This document shows positions 1 to 5,803 of a stretch of 8,907 nt of DNA, piece by piece (within the stretch, counting starts at the first letter, position 1; each line of letters begins with the position of its first letter). Under the pieces are notes generated by a model, which was given only the letters and a program-made list of their open reading frames with translations, was not told where the DNA came from and made no database searches. The stretch comes from an uncultured Hungatella sp. (GTDB lineage Bacteria > Bacillota > Clostridia > Lachnospirales > Lachnospiraceae): NCBI GenBank assembly GCA_910588505.1, contig CAJUPQ010000105.1, forward strand, positions 1 to 8,907, given 5' to 3'. The translations under genes were made by a program, and so were the position numbers.

Positions 1-93
1 TAACCTTAAGCCTTTTTATTTGGAATTTTCAGGGTCTTACATACTGTTCAATCTTTGATTTTCAAGGTCCATAGCTTTCTTTTTGAAAGCCAG

Positions 94-182
94 CGCAGAA
101 GGAGGGATTTGAACCCTCGCACCGCTATCAACGGTCTACTCCCTTTCCAGGGGAGCCCCTTCAGCCACTTGGGTACTTCTGC
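94..182 (-). tRNA. tRNA-Ser (anticodon GGA)
   Basis: Read on the minus strand this is an 89-nt class II tRNA. The acceptor arms GCAGAAG and CTTCTGC pair over 7 bp, with G as discriminator base (position 94). The anticodon arm is CTCCC / GGGAG around the loop CTGGAAA, giving anticodon GGA, which reads UCC and UCU. A long variable arm, as expected for serine tRNA, sits between the anticodon arm and the T arm (GAGGG-TTCAAAT-CCCTC). No CCA is encoded: the bases after the discriminator are CTG. The 3' end must therefore be cut by RNase Z or an exonuclease and CCA added afterwards. It follows tRNA-Ser(UGA) by 47 nt and probably shares its transcript. A 6-bp hairpin lies just downstream (74-90) but has no U tract. 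Confidence 0.97.
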
Positions 183-229
183 TTATACCAATGCCTAAAC
201 ATATTGTTCACTATAAGGTTGTCCTTAAA

Positions 230-315
230 CGGAGAGGGTGGGATTCGAACCCACGCGCCCTTTCGGACAAACGGTTTTCAAGACCGCCTCGTTATGACCG
301 CTTCGATACCTCTCC
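230..315 (-). tRNA. tRNA-Ser (anticodon UGA)
   Basis: An 86-nt class II tRNA on the minus strand. The acceptor arms GGAGAGG and CCTCTCC pair fully, with discriminator G at 230. The anticodon arm is GCGGT / ACCGT around the loop CTTGAAA, giving anticodon UGA, which reads UCA and, by wobble, UCG and possibly other UCN codons. The T arm GTGGG-TTCGAAT-CCCAC is intact and the variable arm is long. No CCA is encoded (TTT follows the discriminator). A strong promoter lies immediately upstream (330-358), so the primary 5' leader from that start would be only about 8 nt before RNase P cleavage. It is the first gene of a two-tRNA serine unit, and together the pair covers all or most UCN codons. Confidence 0.97.
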
Positions 316-329
316 AAACGTGCTTTTCT

Positions 330-358
330 ATTCTACATCATCTCTTTTTGTTTGTCAA
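330..358 (-). promoter_or_regulatory. Sigma-A type promoter of the tRNA-Ser pair (proximal)
   Basis: On the minus strand, -35 TTGACA (358-353) is a perfect consensus. It is separated by exactly 17 nt from -10 TAGAAT (335-330, 5 of 6). The predicted start is near 323, about 8 nt before the mature tRNA 5' end at 315. An A-rich stretch just upstream of the -35 (about 361-380) resembles an UP element, which fits stable-RNA transcription. Confidence 0.88.
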
Positions 359-456
359 GCACTTTTTCATATTTTTTCAAGATTTGGAGTTTTTTCTCTG
401 ACCGTCATTTTCGCTGGTCTTGTATGCTATCGACGCTCTCATCAAACAGCTTTCGT

Positions 457-485
457 ATTTTATCATCAAAATCAGCGCCTGTCAA
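457..485 (-). promoter_or_regulatory. Second, distal tandem promoter upstream of the tRNA-Ser pair
   Basis: On the minus strand, -35 TTGACA (485-480) is followed after 17 nt by -10 TAAAAT (462-457, 5 of 6). The predicted start is near 450. It lies about 127 bp upstream of the proximal promoter and reads in the same direction, so tandem promoters on one tRNA unit are the simplest reading. The upstream A-rich block (about 488-510) repeats the AATATGAAAAA pattern found upstream of the proximal promoter. Between the two promoters I see no convincing gene or terminator. The whole 316-664 stretch is AT-rich and holds only these promoters and the inverted repeat at 566-645. Confidence 0.75.
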
Positions 486-565
486 CCGTTTTTTTCATAT
501 TTTCACAAATTTTTCCACTGTTTCGCTGCCGTTCTCGGGGTAGCTGAATTGATGTTTAGTTTAGT

Positions 566-645
566 GAGCAAAGGGGAGCGAGGGTTGTCGCAGGACCATC
601 CTTCCCTTCTCTGACTGGCATCACGACTACCCTCGCCTTTTGCTC
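566..645. repeat. Imperfect inverted repeat after the tfoX-like gene
   Basis: Arms GAGCAAA (566-572) / TTTGCTC (639-645), CGAGGGT (579-585) / ACCCTCG (629-635) and GTCG (587-590) / CGAC (624-627) pair in order, with an unequal internal loop (6 against 3 nt) between the first two blocks. The apical part contains a small AGGA/TCCT hairpin. Weaker pairing continues outward to about 555-657. It begins 20 nt after the stop of the gene at 665-922, so as RNA it could mark the 3' end of that operon, but neither strand has a U tract after the stem, so it is not a standard intrinsic terminator. It could also be a small non-autonomous palindromic element. Confidence 0.6.
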
Positions 646-664
646 AGTCAAATATACACCAACT

Positions 665-922
665 CTATTTTTTATGCCACTGATAAAATGCCTTCAGATC
701 AGCCTTCACATCATCCGGCAGTTCCACCTTCTTCACATTGCGGATCGCACCTTCCAAAGCCAGCAGCCTGTGAATACAGGCGGACTCATCAATCTCCTGA
801 ATCTTTAACCATGCCTGCTTCGCCCCTGCTGCCTTCAGTTCCTCTACCGTAGTAATCCCTACACGGTTCAGCTGCTCCTCCACCGTCTTTCCTATATTAG
901 GAAGCTTCGCCAGTTCTCCCAT
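665..922 (-). CDS. TfoX C-terminal domain (helix-hairpin-helix-like) small protein
   Basis: An 85-residue protein that is essentially one domain resembling the C-terminal half of TfoX/Sxy. The N-terminal LPNIGKTVEEQLNRVGI (residues 6-22) is the typical helix-hairpin-helix-like opening, followed by TTVEELKAAGAKQAW and a helical remainder ending in YQWHKK. TfoX/Sxy regulates competence in gammaproteobacteria; stand-alone C-domain proteins in Firmicutes have no established role, so only the fold is assigned. The start is the ATG at 922, preceded by GGAGGAG at 9 nt; a longer in-frame reading to 955 places this ribosome binding site inside the coding region and is not preferred. The gene follows ispD by a single base and its ribosome binding site lies in the end of ispD, so the two are probably translationally coupled. 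Confidence 0.85.
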   Translation of the reverse strand: MGELAKLPNIGKTVEEQLNRVGITTVEELKAAGAKQAWLKIQEIDESACIHRLLALEGAIRNVKKVELPDDVKADLKAFYQWHKK

Positions 923-923
923 T

Positions 924-1682
924 TTATCTCTCCTCCAAACCTGCAGCGGATACACTATGATGCCTTAAAAACACCCCGGCCACCTCAAGGTCCTCCGGAG
1001 TGGTCACCTTAATATTCTCATAGCTCCCCTTGATCAGATGAACCTTCTGCTTGGTCATGGTCTCCACCACCATAGCATCATCCGTAATCCCCCGCTCCAT
1101 GGAAGGGTTCTCAAACAGCCTGTCATAGGCTGTCCTCACCAGACCGTAAGAAAATGCCTGCGGGGTCTGAATCTGCCACAGAGTGCTGCGGTCCGGAGTG
1201 TGGGACGCATTCCCTTCCTCATCGGCAATCTTTATGGTGTCCTTCACCGGCATTCCGATGACGCAGGCCTTGTACCTGGCCGCTCCCTCCATAGCCCTAC
1301 AGATAATATCTTCCGTGACGCATGGTCTTGCACCGTCATGGATCAGGACATCCTGGCAGCCTTTGGCAGCCTTCAGCCCCTCATACACCGAATGATATCT
1401 CTCCCTGCCGCCTTCCACCACTGCGACGACTTTTCCAAATCCGTAAGCCTCCACAATCTCCTTCCTGCAAAACTCCGTCTCCCCGGCCCCTGTAACCAAA
1501 ATTATCCTGTTTACAGGGCTTCTCTCAAAAGCTGCCAGGGCATGACAGATCAAAGGACAACCCTCCAGCTCCAGATACTGCTTGTGAATCCGGCTCTCCA
1601 TCCTGCTGCCCTTTCCCGCCGCCAGCACAATGGCGGTCACGTCCCGCCTTTCATCCACTGTATTCACCCCGCTTCCGACCAT
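924..1682 (-). CDS. ispD: 2-C-methyl-D-erythritol 4-phosphate cytidylyltransferase
   Basis: IspD condenses MEP with CTP to give CDP-methylerythritol and pyrophosphate, the third step of the cytosolic MEP pathway to IPP and DMAPP. With the start at 1682 the protein has 252 residues, close to the usual 225-240. Visible motifs are the nucleotide-binding VLAAGKGSRM (residues 19-28) and HKQY (33-36), then IHDGARP, the DRSTLWQIQTPQAF block, TDDAMVVE and a C-terminal KVTTPEDL. The start is uncertain: ATG at 1724 adds 14 residues, GTG at 1667 or 1658 would give a more typical N-terminus, and 1682 has AGGG at 9 nt. The gene lies between tsaD and the tfoX-like gene in one compact run. No IspF is fused or adjacent. 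Confidence 0.95.
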   Translation of the reverse strand: MVGSGVNTVDERRDVTAIVLAAGKGSRMESRIHKQYLELEGCPLICHALAAFERSPVNRIILVTGAGETEFCRKEIVEAYGFGKVVAVVEGGRERYHSVYEGLKAAKGCQDVLIHDGARPCVTEDIICRAMEGAARYKACVIGMPVKDTIKIADEEGNASHTPDRSTLWQIQTPQAFSYGLVRTAYDRLFENPSMERGITDDAMVVETMTKQKVHLIKGSYENIKVTTPEDLEVAGVFLRHHSVSAAGLEER

Positions 1683-1754
1683 CGCTCCAAACCCTGCCGT
1701 TCTCCGTTCCGGCCATCGTCCCATCCTTTAACTTCCAGGCAAAAAGGGAAAATC

Positions 1755-2792
1755 CTACCTCTCCCCCAACCGCAGATTCGGCACCGCGTTCAGATCCCAC
1801 CCGCTTCTGGCTCCCTTCATATACTCATAGTATCCGGCAGCGCCGATCATGGCCCCATTGTCCGTACACAGCACAGGCGACGGGTAGTAAAGCTCTATTC
1901 CCGCCCGCTTACAGGCCCTTCTCATGCCGGCCCGCAGAGCCGAATTGGACGCCACGCCGCCGGCCATGGCCACCTTACGGTATCCAAGTTTTTTAGCCGC
2001 GTCCACGGTGTGGCTCACCAGCACGTCCACCACAGCGGCCTGAAAAGAAGCCGCAAGGTCCGGAACACAGATCTCCTCTCCCGTCATCTTGGCATGGTTC
2101 ATGTAGTTGAGCACCGCTGATTTCAAACCGCTGAAGCTGAAATCATAGGGCGCTCCCTCCACCTTTGCCCTGGGAAAACGGATCGCCTCCGGGTTTCCCT
2201 CCCTGGCTGTCTTGTCCACCTTCGGCCCGCCGGGATAACCCAGCCCCACGGCCCTGGCCACTTTGTCAAAAGCTTCACCGGCCGCGTCATCCCTGGTCCG
2301 CCCCAGAATCTCAAACTCCCCGTAATCCTTCACCACCACCAGATGAGTGTGGCCTCCCGACACGATCAGACACACAAAGGGCGGCTCCAGATCCGGATGC
2401 TCTATAAAATTCGCCGACACATGGCCCTCAATATGGTGGACTCCCACCAGAGGTTTGCCCGCCCCGTAGGCAATGGCCTTTGCCTCCGCCACGCCCACCA
2501 AAAGAGCGCCCACCAGCCCCGGACCGTAGGTGACCGCCACAGCCGTCATCTCCTCCAAAGCCATATGGGCCTCCTCTAGGGCAGCCTCAACCACCTGGTT
2601 GATCTTCTCAATATGCTTTCTGGAAGCAATCTCCGGCACCACGCCGCCGTACAGCGTGTGGAGCGCGATCTGGGAGGAGATCACATTGGACAGAACCTGC
2701 CGCCCGTTTTTCACCACCGCAGCCGCCGTCTCATCGCAGGAGCTTTCGATGGCAAGAATATAAACATCCTCATCTAACCCATTTTTCCTCAT
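1755..2792 (-). CDS. tsaD: tRNA N6-adenosine threonylcarbamoyltransferase TsaD
   Basis: TsaD transfers the threonylcarbamoyl group from threonylcarbamoyl-AMP to A37 of ANN-decoding tRNAs, acting in a cytosolic complex with TsaB and TsaE. The 345-residue protein has the family's usual length and ASKHA features. These are IESSCDETAAAVV (15-27), SRKHIEKI, the metal-binding HHIEGH (119-124, with H120 and H124 as ligands), VSGGHTHL (145-151), the GRTRDDAAGEAFDKVAR block, SFSGLKSA (219-226), MAGGVASN and CTDNGAM, whose D311 is the expected third metal ligand. The ATG at 2792 has GAGGAG at 6 nt and lies 3 nt after the rnz stop. Many Firmicutes place tsaD beside tsaB and rimI; here two genes separate it from them. 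The catalytic set looks complete. Confidence 0.98.
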   Translation of the reverse strand: MRKNGLDEDVYILAIESSCDETAAAVVKNGRQVLSNVISSQIALHTLYGGVVPEIASRKHIEKINQVVEAALEEAHMALEEMTAVAVTYGPGLVGALLVGVAEAKAIAYGAGKPLVGVHHIEGHVSANFIEHPDLEPPFVCLIVSGGHTHLVVVKDYGEFEILGRTRDDAAGEAFDKVARAVGLGYPGGPKVDKTAREGNPEAIRFPRAKVEGAPYDFSFSGLKSAVLNYMNHAKMTGEEICVPDLAASFQAAVVDVLVSHTVDAAKKLGYRKVAMAGGVASNSALRAGMRRACKRAGIELYYPSPVLCTDNGAMIGAAGYYEYMKGARSGWDLNAVPNLRLGER

Positions 2793-2795
2793 AGC

Positions 2796-3707
2796 CTACT
2801 CCTCATCAAACTCCAGCTCAACGGTCCGTCCGTCTTTCGCGGCCACCGCGGCAGGAAAAATAGACTTCACCTTGTCCATAAATTCCTCCGGCCTGGTGAG
2901 GGACGGACTGTAGTGGGTTAGCCACATGACCTTTGGCCCGGCCTCCTTTGCCAGCTTAGCAGCCTCATAGAAGGTCATGTGCTTGTACTCCCTGGCCTTG
3001 GCCTCCTTGCCGTCCTCCCCGTACATGCCCTCACAGATAAACAGATCCGCCTCCCTGGCATACTCCGCGATCACCGGAACCGGCCTGGTGTCCGTGCAGT
3101 ACACCACCTTAAGCCCTCTCCTGGCAGGCCCCATGACCATATCCGGGGTGTAGGCGCTGCCCTCCCACTCTATGGACTCCCCCTTCTGAAGGCGGTTCCA
3201 AAGCTTCACCGGGATATTACTGGCTTTTGCCCGGTCCACGTCAAACTTTCCCTTCCTGGGAATGGACAAGGCGTACCCGTAGCAGACCACATTGTGGTTC
3301 ACCCGAAAGGCGTCAATCTCATAAGGCCCCAGCCGCAGATGCTCCCTGGCCTCCGTCAGCTCCACAAACCGAAGCCCGAAAGGCAGCTCCGGCGCGATCA
3401 TCCGCAGAGCCGAAACCACCCGCTCCAGACCCTTAGGTCCCACCAGCGTCAATGGTTTTGTCCGCTCTGCGTTGCCCATAGTCAGAAGCAGGCCCGGAAG
3501 GCCGCTGATATGGTCCGCGTGGTAATGGGTAAAACAAATCACATCAATAGGTTTGGGACTCCACCCCTTCTCTTTCAGGGCAATCTGAGTCCCCTCCCCG
3601 CAATCAATCAACAAACTGCTGCCTTCGCACCGCGCCATCATAGACGTCAACCACCGGTAAGGCAGCGGCATCATACCTCCTGTTCCCAGCAGGCAAATAT
3701 CCAACAT
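2796..3707 (-). CDS. rnz: Ribonuclease Z (tRNA 3' endonuclease)
   Basis: A metallo-beta-lactamase-fold endonuclease of 303 residues that would cut tRNA precursors 3' of the discriminator base. The signature HYHADH (61-66, within THYHADH) carries zinc ligands. LIDCGEGTQ (33-41) precedes it. RVNHNVVCYGYAL, YCTDTRP and the late WLTHYSPS supply further ligand His and Asp positions. A charged middle segment (GKFDVDRAKASNIP onward) matches the RNase Z flexible arm, which argues against a generic beta-lactamase-fold hydrolase. The ATG at 3707 is chosen because GGAGA lies 8 nt upstream; a TTG at 3722 would add 5 residues and swallow this site. The two tRNAs in the window lack CCA and are typical substrates of this enzyme. 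It probably heads the rnz-tsaD-ispD transcript. Confidence 0.95.
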   Translation of the reverse strand: MLDICLLGTGGMMPLPYRWLTSMMARCEGSSLLIDCGEGTQIALKEKGWSPKPIDVICFTHYHADHISGLPGLLLTMGNAERTKPLTLVGPKGLERVVSALRMIAPELPFGLRFVELTEAREHLRLGPYEIDAFRVNHNVVCYGYALSIPRKGKFDVDRAKASNIPVKLWNRLQKGESIEWEGSAYTPDMVMGPARRGLKVVYCTDTRPVPVIAEYAREADLFICEGMYGEDGKEAKAREYKHMTFYEAAKLAKEAGPKVMWLTHYSPSLTRPEEFMDKVKSIFPAAVAAKDGRTVELEFDEE

Positions 3708-3754
3708 AATAGAAGTCTCCAATCTTTCCGAAAATACGCGTTAAGTACCCCTAT

Positions 3755-3783
3755 ATCCTATCAGATATCACCCGAAATATCAA
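3755..3783 (-). promoter_or_regulatory. Probable promoter of rnz-tsaD-ispD
   Basis: Within the 83-bp gap before rnz, the minus strand carries -35 TTGATA (3783-3778, 5 of 6) and -10 TAGGAT (3760-3755, 4 of 6) with 17-nt spacing. The predicted start is near 3748, leaving a leader of about 40 nt to the rnz ATG. No terminator is visible in this gap, so read-through from the small gene upstream may also feed the operon. Confidence 0.5.
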
Positions 3784-3790
3784 ACCCTAA

Positions 3791-4033
3791 CTACAAAAAT
3801 TCCCTGATTTCTTTCACCTCAGCCGAAATGCGGAAATTCCGCAAAATCTCATCATAACATTCTTCACACAGATCAAACCGGTGGGTCTCACCATCCTTCT
3901 CCGAAAAGTAATCCCAGGTATGCTCCACCCCAAGGCCCCCTTCCCGCAGAATCCCGTCCTTGACCGCCAGCTTTTTTCCGCAGCAATTACAGATTACAGT
4001 TTCCAGTTCTCCGTTACTTTTGTATTTCCTCAT
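3791..4033 (-). CDS. Small four-cysteine (zinc-ribbon-like) protein of unknown function
   Basis: An 80-residue acidic protein that I cannot assign to a named family. Two CxxC pairs, C15-x2-C18 (in CNCCGK, with an extra C17) and C56-x2-C59 (in LCEECYDE), are spaced about 38 residues apart and are likely to hold one zinc ion, as in rubredoxin- or zinc-ribbon-type knuckles. The segment between them, with HTWDYFSEKDGETHRFDL, looks folded rather than linker-like. There is no signal peptide or membrane segment. The start is the ATG at 4033, with AAGGTGAG about 6 nt upstream; the reading frame stays open to 4153 but that extension runs to the edge of the terminator and has unlikely composition. It lies alone between the rimI terminator and rnz. 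Nucleic-acid binding is possible but not shown. Confidence 0.8.
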   Translation of the reverse strand: MRKYKSNGELETVICNCCGKKLAVKDGILREGGLGVEHTWDYFSEKDGETHRFDLCEECYDEILRNFRISAEVKEIREFL

Positions 4034-4153
4034 CTCATTCTCACCTTTCTTGAGTCCACATTTCCCTAAGCGCCTGACCATACCCCTTCGCTCAAACCAT
4101 GTCCCATCCCAAAGACATGAGCCAAAAGAGACTCCGCCCCATCTGCGCCACAC

Positions 4154-4187
4154 AAAAAGGGGCAGCCACCGTCTTAGTGGATACCCC
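4154..4187 (-). terminator. Intrinsic terminator of tsaE-tsaB-rimI
   Basis: On the minus strand, GGGGTA (4187-4182) pairs with TGCCCC (4164-4159, one G-U) and CCAC pairs with GTGG. A single mismatch separates the two blocks, the loop is 7 nt, and five T (4158-4154) follow directly. It begins about 45 nt after the rimI stop. The reverse orientation has no T tract. Confidence 0.87.
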
Positions 4188-4190
4188 TAC

Positions 4191-4219
4191 ATTATAAAGG
4201 TTTCTGGCCCGTTTTTTAA
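4191..4219 (-). promoter_or_regulatory. Possible promoter overlapping the rimI terminator
   Basis: The minus strand shows a perfect -10 TATAAT (4196-4191) and -35 TTAAAA (4219-4214, 4 of 6) with 17-nt spacing. The predicted start is near 4184, inside the 5' arm of the terminator hairpin, so an RNA begun here would lack the first bases of that stem and could escape termination. It would drive the four-cysteine gene with a leader of about 150 nt. That leader has one visible hairpin (CATGTC/GACATG, 4098-4119) and no riboswitch I recognise. Confidence 0.4.
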
Positions 4220-4231
4220 GTGGTAAATGTT

Positions 4232-4666
4232 TCATATATCCCGCCGCCACATGATGATGGCGTCCTCCGTAGGCTCCCTGTAATAGTCCTTGCGCCGCCC
4301 TTCCTCCGAAAAACCGCAGGATTCATACAGGTTTATGGCCTTTTCATTGTTGACCCGCACGTCCAGGGTCATATCCCGGACCCCTTTCTTCCTGGAATAA
4401 TCTACCATGGCTTCCATTAATTTTCTGCCGTATCCTCTCCTGCGAAAGTCAGGATGAACCGCCACCCTCTCAATTTCTCCCTCATCTGCCACCATGCGGA
4501 AATTGGCGTAGCCCACCACGCTCCCCTTCTCCTCCACCGCCACAAAGCGGTACAGTTCATTGGAAAATGCCTCCTCAATGGCATTTTTCGACCAGGGAAT
4601 GGAAAAACAAAGCTCCTCCAGCCTGGCCACTGCCTCCAAATCCTCTCTACTGACCCATCTGACCAT
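4232..4666 (-). CDS. rimI: Ribosomal protein S18-alanine N-acetyltransferase RimI
   Basis: A 144-residue GNAT acetyltransferase, the usual length for RimI, which acetylates the N-terminal alanine of ribosomal protein S18 using acetyl-CoA. The acetyl-CoA pyrophosphate loop is RRRGYG (75-80), preceded by the strand EIERVAVHP. The C-terminal part LDVRVNNEKAINLYESCGF (101-119) contains the Y114 expected as general acid and the typical NxxAxxLYxxxGF signature. The ATG at 4666 has GGAGG at 6 nt and lies within the last 20 bases of tsaB, so translation is coupled. The tsaB-rimI pairing is widespread in bacteria and supports the name over other GNAT enzymes. The terminator at 4154-4187 closes the unit. 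Confidence 0.93.
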   Translation of the reverse strand: MVRWVSREDLEAVARLEELCFSIPWSKNAIEEAFSNELYRFVAVEEKGSVVGYANFRMVADEGEIERVAVHPDFRRRGYGRKLMEAMVDYSRKKGVRDMTLDVRVNNEKAINLYESCGFSEEGRRKDYYREPTEDAIIMWRRDI

Positions 4667-5357
4667 GTTTTTCCTCCATCTCCCGCTCTGCCTGAGATTT
4701 CCTCAAATAATCCGGAACCAGGTCCGCCGCTGCTGTTGTAATGCCCTTTTTTAAGTACTCCATGCCAAGGGCCGCCACCGCGGCCGCCCTCTGACGATTG
4801 TGGGAGCTGGGGGCAAAGTCAAAGGGAACCTTAAGGGTCTCCTCAATCACCCGGCGGTTTACCGGCACCCCGTCTCCCAGAAAGATCACCGGCTCCCCCA
4901 GCTCCTCCAGATATTCTATCAATTCTTCTATGGCCATGGCGCACTGCCCCTTCACCACCTCAATACCCCGGTGCATGTGGTACAGCCCTGTGTAGACCTG
5001 GCTTCTCCTGGCGTCCATAATGGGACACACCAGACCGTCGCTTCCCCACAGATTAAAGGCCATGGCGTCCAGGGTAGGCACGTGGATCAGAGGCTTTTTC
5101 ACGGCCAGCCCCAGCCCCTTGGCCGTGGCCGTCCCGATCCGAAGCCCGGTAAATGACCCCGGCCCCGCCGCCACAGCGATGGCGTCCAGAGTCCCCAGAT
5201 CCAGCCCCACCATCCTCACGATCTCATCGATCATGGGAAGCAAGGTCTGGGAGTGAGTCTTTTTAAAATTAACCGTGTACTCCGCCGTCAGTTCATCATC
5301 CGTGACGATCGCCGCCGACGCCACCAGGGACGAACTTTCGATTCCTAATATCTTCAT
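4647..5357 (-). CDS. tsaB: tRNA threonylcarbamoyladenosine biosynthesis protein TsaB
   Basis: TsaB is the inactive ASKHA partner that dimerises with TsaD and scaffolds the t6A complex. At 236 residues it has family length. The N-terminus MKILGIESSS and the conserved AAGPGSFTGLRIGTATAKGL (63-82) are diagnostic; the metal-binding HHxxGH motif of TsaD is absent, as expected for TsaB. The ATG at 5357 overlaps the tsaE stop as ATGA (5354-5357), with GGAGG and a purine-rich run upstream. The frame stays open to 5474 but that extension lies in tsaE and has no family similarity. The C-terminal residues overlap the rimI start by 20 nt. Confidence 0.97.
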   Translation of the reverse strand: MKILGIESSSLVASAAIVTDDELTAEYTVNFKKTHSQTLLPMIDEIVRMVGLDLGTLDAIAVAAGPGSFTGLRIGTATAKGLGLAVKKPLIHVPTLDAMAFNLWGSDGLVCPIMDARRSQVYTGLYHMHRGIEVVKGQCAMAIEELIEYLEELGEPVIFLGDGVPVNRRVIEETLKVPFDFAPSSHNRQRAAAVAALGMEYLKKGITTAAADLVPDYLRKSQAEREMEEKHGQMGQ

Positions 5358-5803
5358 GATCTTTTTCTTTCCTCCACTGTAATCTTCCGATAGTCGAACC
5401 CTCGGTTCGGATCCTTCCCAATCCGTATCCACACCGCATCCTCCGGCAGTATCTCCCTGATCAGGGACGGCCACTCAATCAGGCAGACCCCCTCCCCGAA
5501 AAAGCAGTCCTCATACCCGATCTCCTCCATCTCCTCCACATCCCCGATGCGGTACACGTCAAAGTGGTACAGAGGCATCCGCCCGTCCTCATACTGCTGC
5601 AGAATGGTAAAAGTGGGGCTGTTCACCGGCCCGCCGACTCCAAGCCCCTGGGCAAACCCCTGGGTAAACACGGTCTTTCCCACCCCCAGATCCCCTTCCA
5701 GGCAGTACACCGCCCCGGGTACGGCCTTAAGGCCCATGCGCCTCCCCAGTTCAAAGGTCTCCTCCGGTTTTTCCGTCTCATAGATCACTGTCCTGTTATC
5801 CAC
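5354..5803 (-). CDS. tsaE: tRNA threonylcarbamoyladenosine biosynthesis ATPase TsaE
   Basis: A 149-residue P-loop ATPase that resets the TsaB-TsaD complex between rounds of t6A synthesis. The Walker A sequence is GDLGVGKT (37-44), the switch region NSPTF (61-65), then the conserved HFDVYRIGDVEEMEEIGYED (80-99) and a Walker-B-like VCLIEWP (106-112). The start is GTG at 5803, with GAGGG 7 nt upstream; an ATG overlapping it at 5805 is in another frame. It is the first gene of tsaE-tsaB-rimI. No confident promoter was found in the 123 bp upstream, which lie between the start and the large inverted repeat, so transcription may start in or before that repeat or come from tex-ycxB. Confidence 0.96.
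   Translation of the reverse strand: MDNRTVIYETEKPEETFELGRRMGLKAVPGAVYCLEGDLGVGKTVFTQGFAQGLGVGGPVNSPTFTILQQYEDGRMPLYHFDVYRIGDVEEMEEIGYEDCFFGEGVCLIEWPSLIREILPEDAVWIRIGKDPNRGFDYRKITVEERKRS

Noticed and set aside
22..69. Short direct repeat of the form ATTTTCA(A)GGTC near the left edge
   Set aside because: Two imperfect copies in AT-rich DNA with no further structure; chance is likely.
74..90. 6-bp hairpin GCTTTC/GAAAGC just after tRNA-Ser(GGA) as a terminator
   Set aside because: No U tract follows on the minus strand and the stem is short; it may be chance in AT-rich sequence, and the transcript may continue past the window edge.
191..547. Plus-strand open frame of 118 codons beginning upstream of the tRNA-Ser(UGA) gene
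   Set aside because: It translates the antisense of a serine tRNA (the GWDSNPRA peptide is a well-known artefact of class II tRNA genes) and then the AT-rich promoter region.
1038..2120. Long plus-strand open frame (360 codons) opposite ispD and tsaD
   Set aside because: It runs antisense through two confidently identified genes, is rich in His, Pro, Ser and Arg as expected for a GC-rich shadow frame, and has no recognisable domain or ribosome binding site.
2979..3857. Plus-strand open frame (292 codons) opposite rnz
   Set aside because: Shadow of rnz; its composition is typical of antisense translation and it crosses the rnz promoter region.
4034..4153. N-terminal extension of the four-cysteine protein by 40 residues
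   Set aside because: It begins right at the T tract of the rimI terminator, has Trp/Arg-rich unlikely composition, and there is a good ribosome binding site before the ATG at 4033.
5358..5474. N-terminal extension of TsaB by 39 residues
   Set aside because: It overlaps tsaE, has no family similarity, and the ATG in the ATGA overlap with the tsaE stop gives the canonical MKILGIESSS start.
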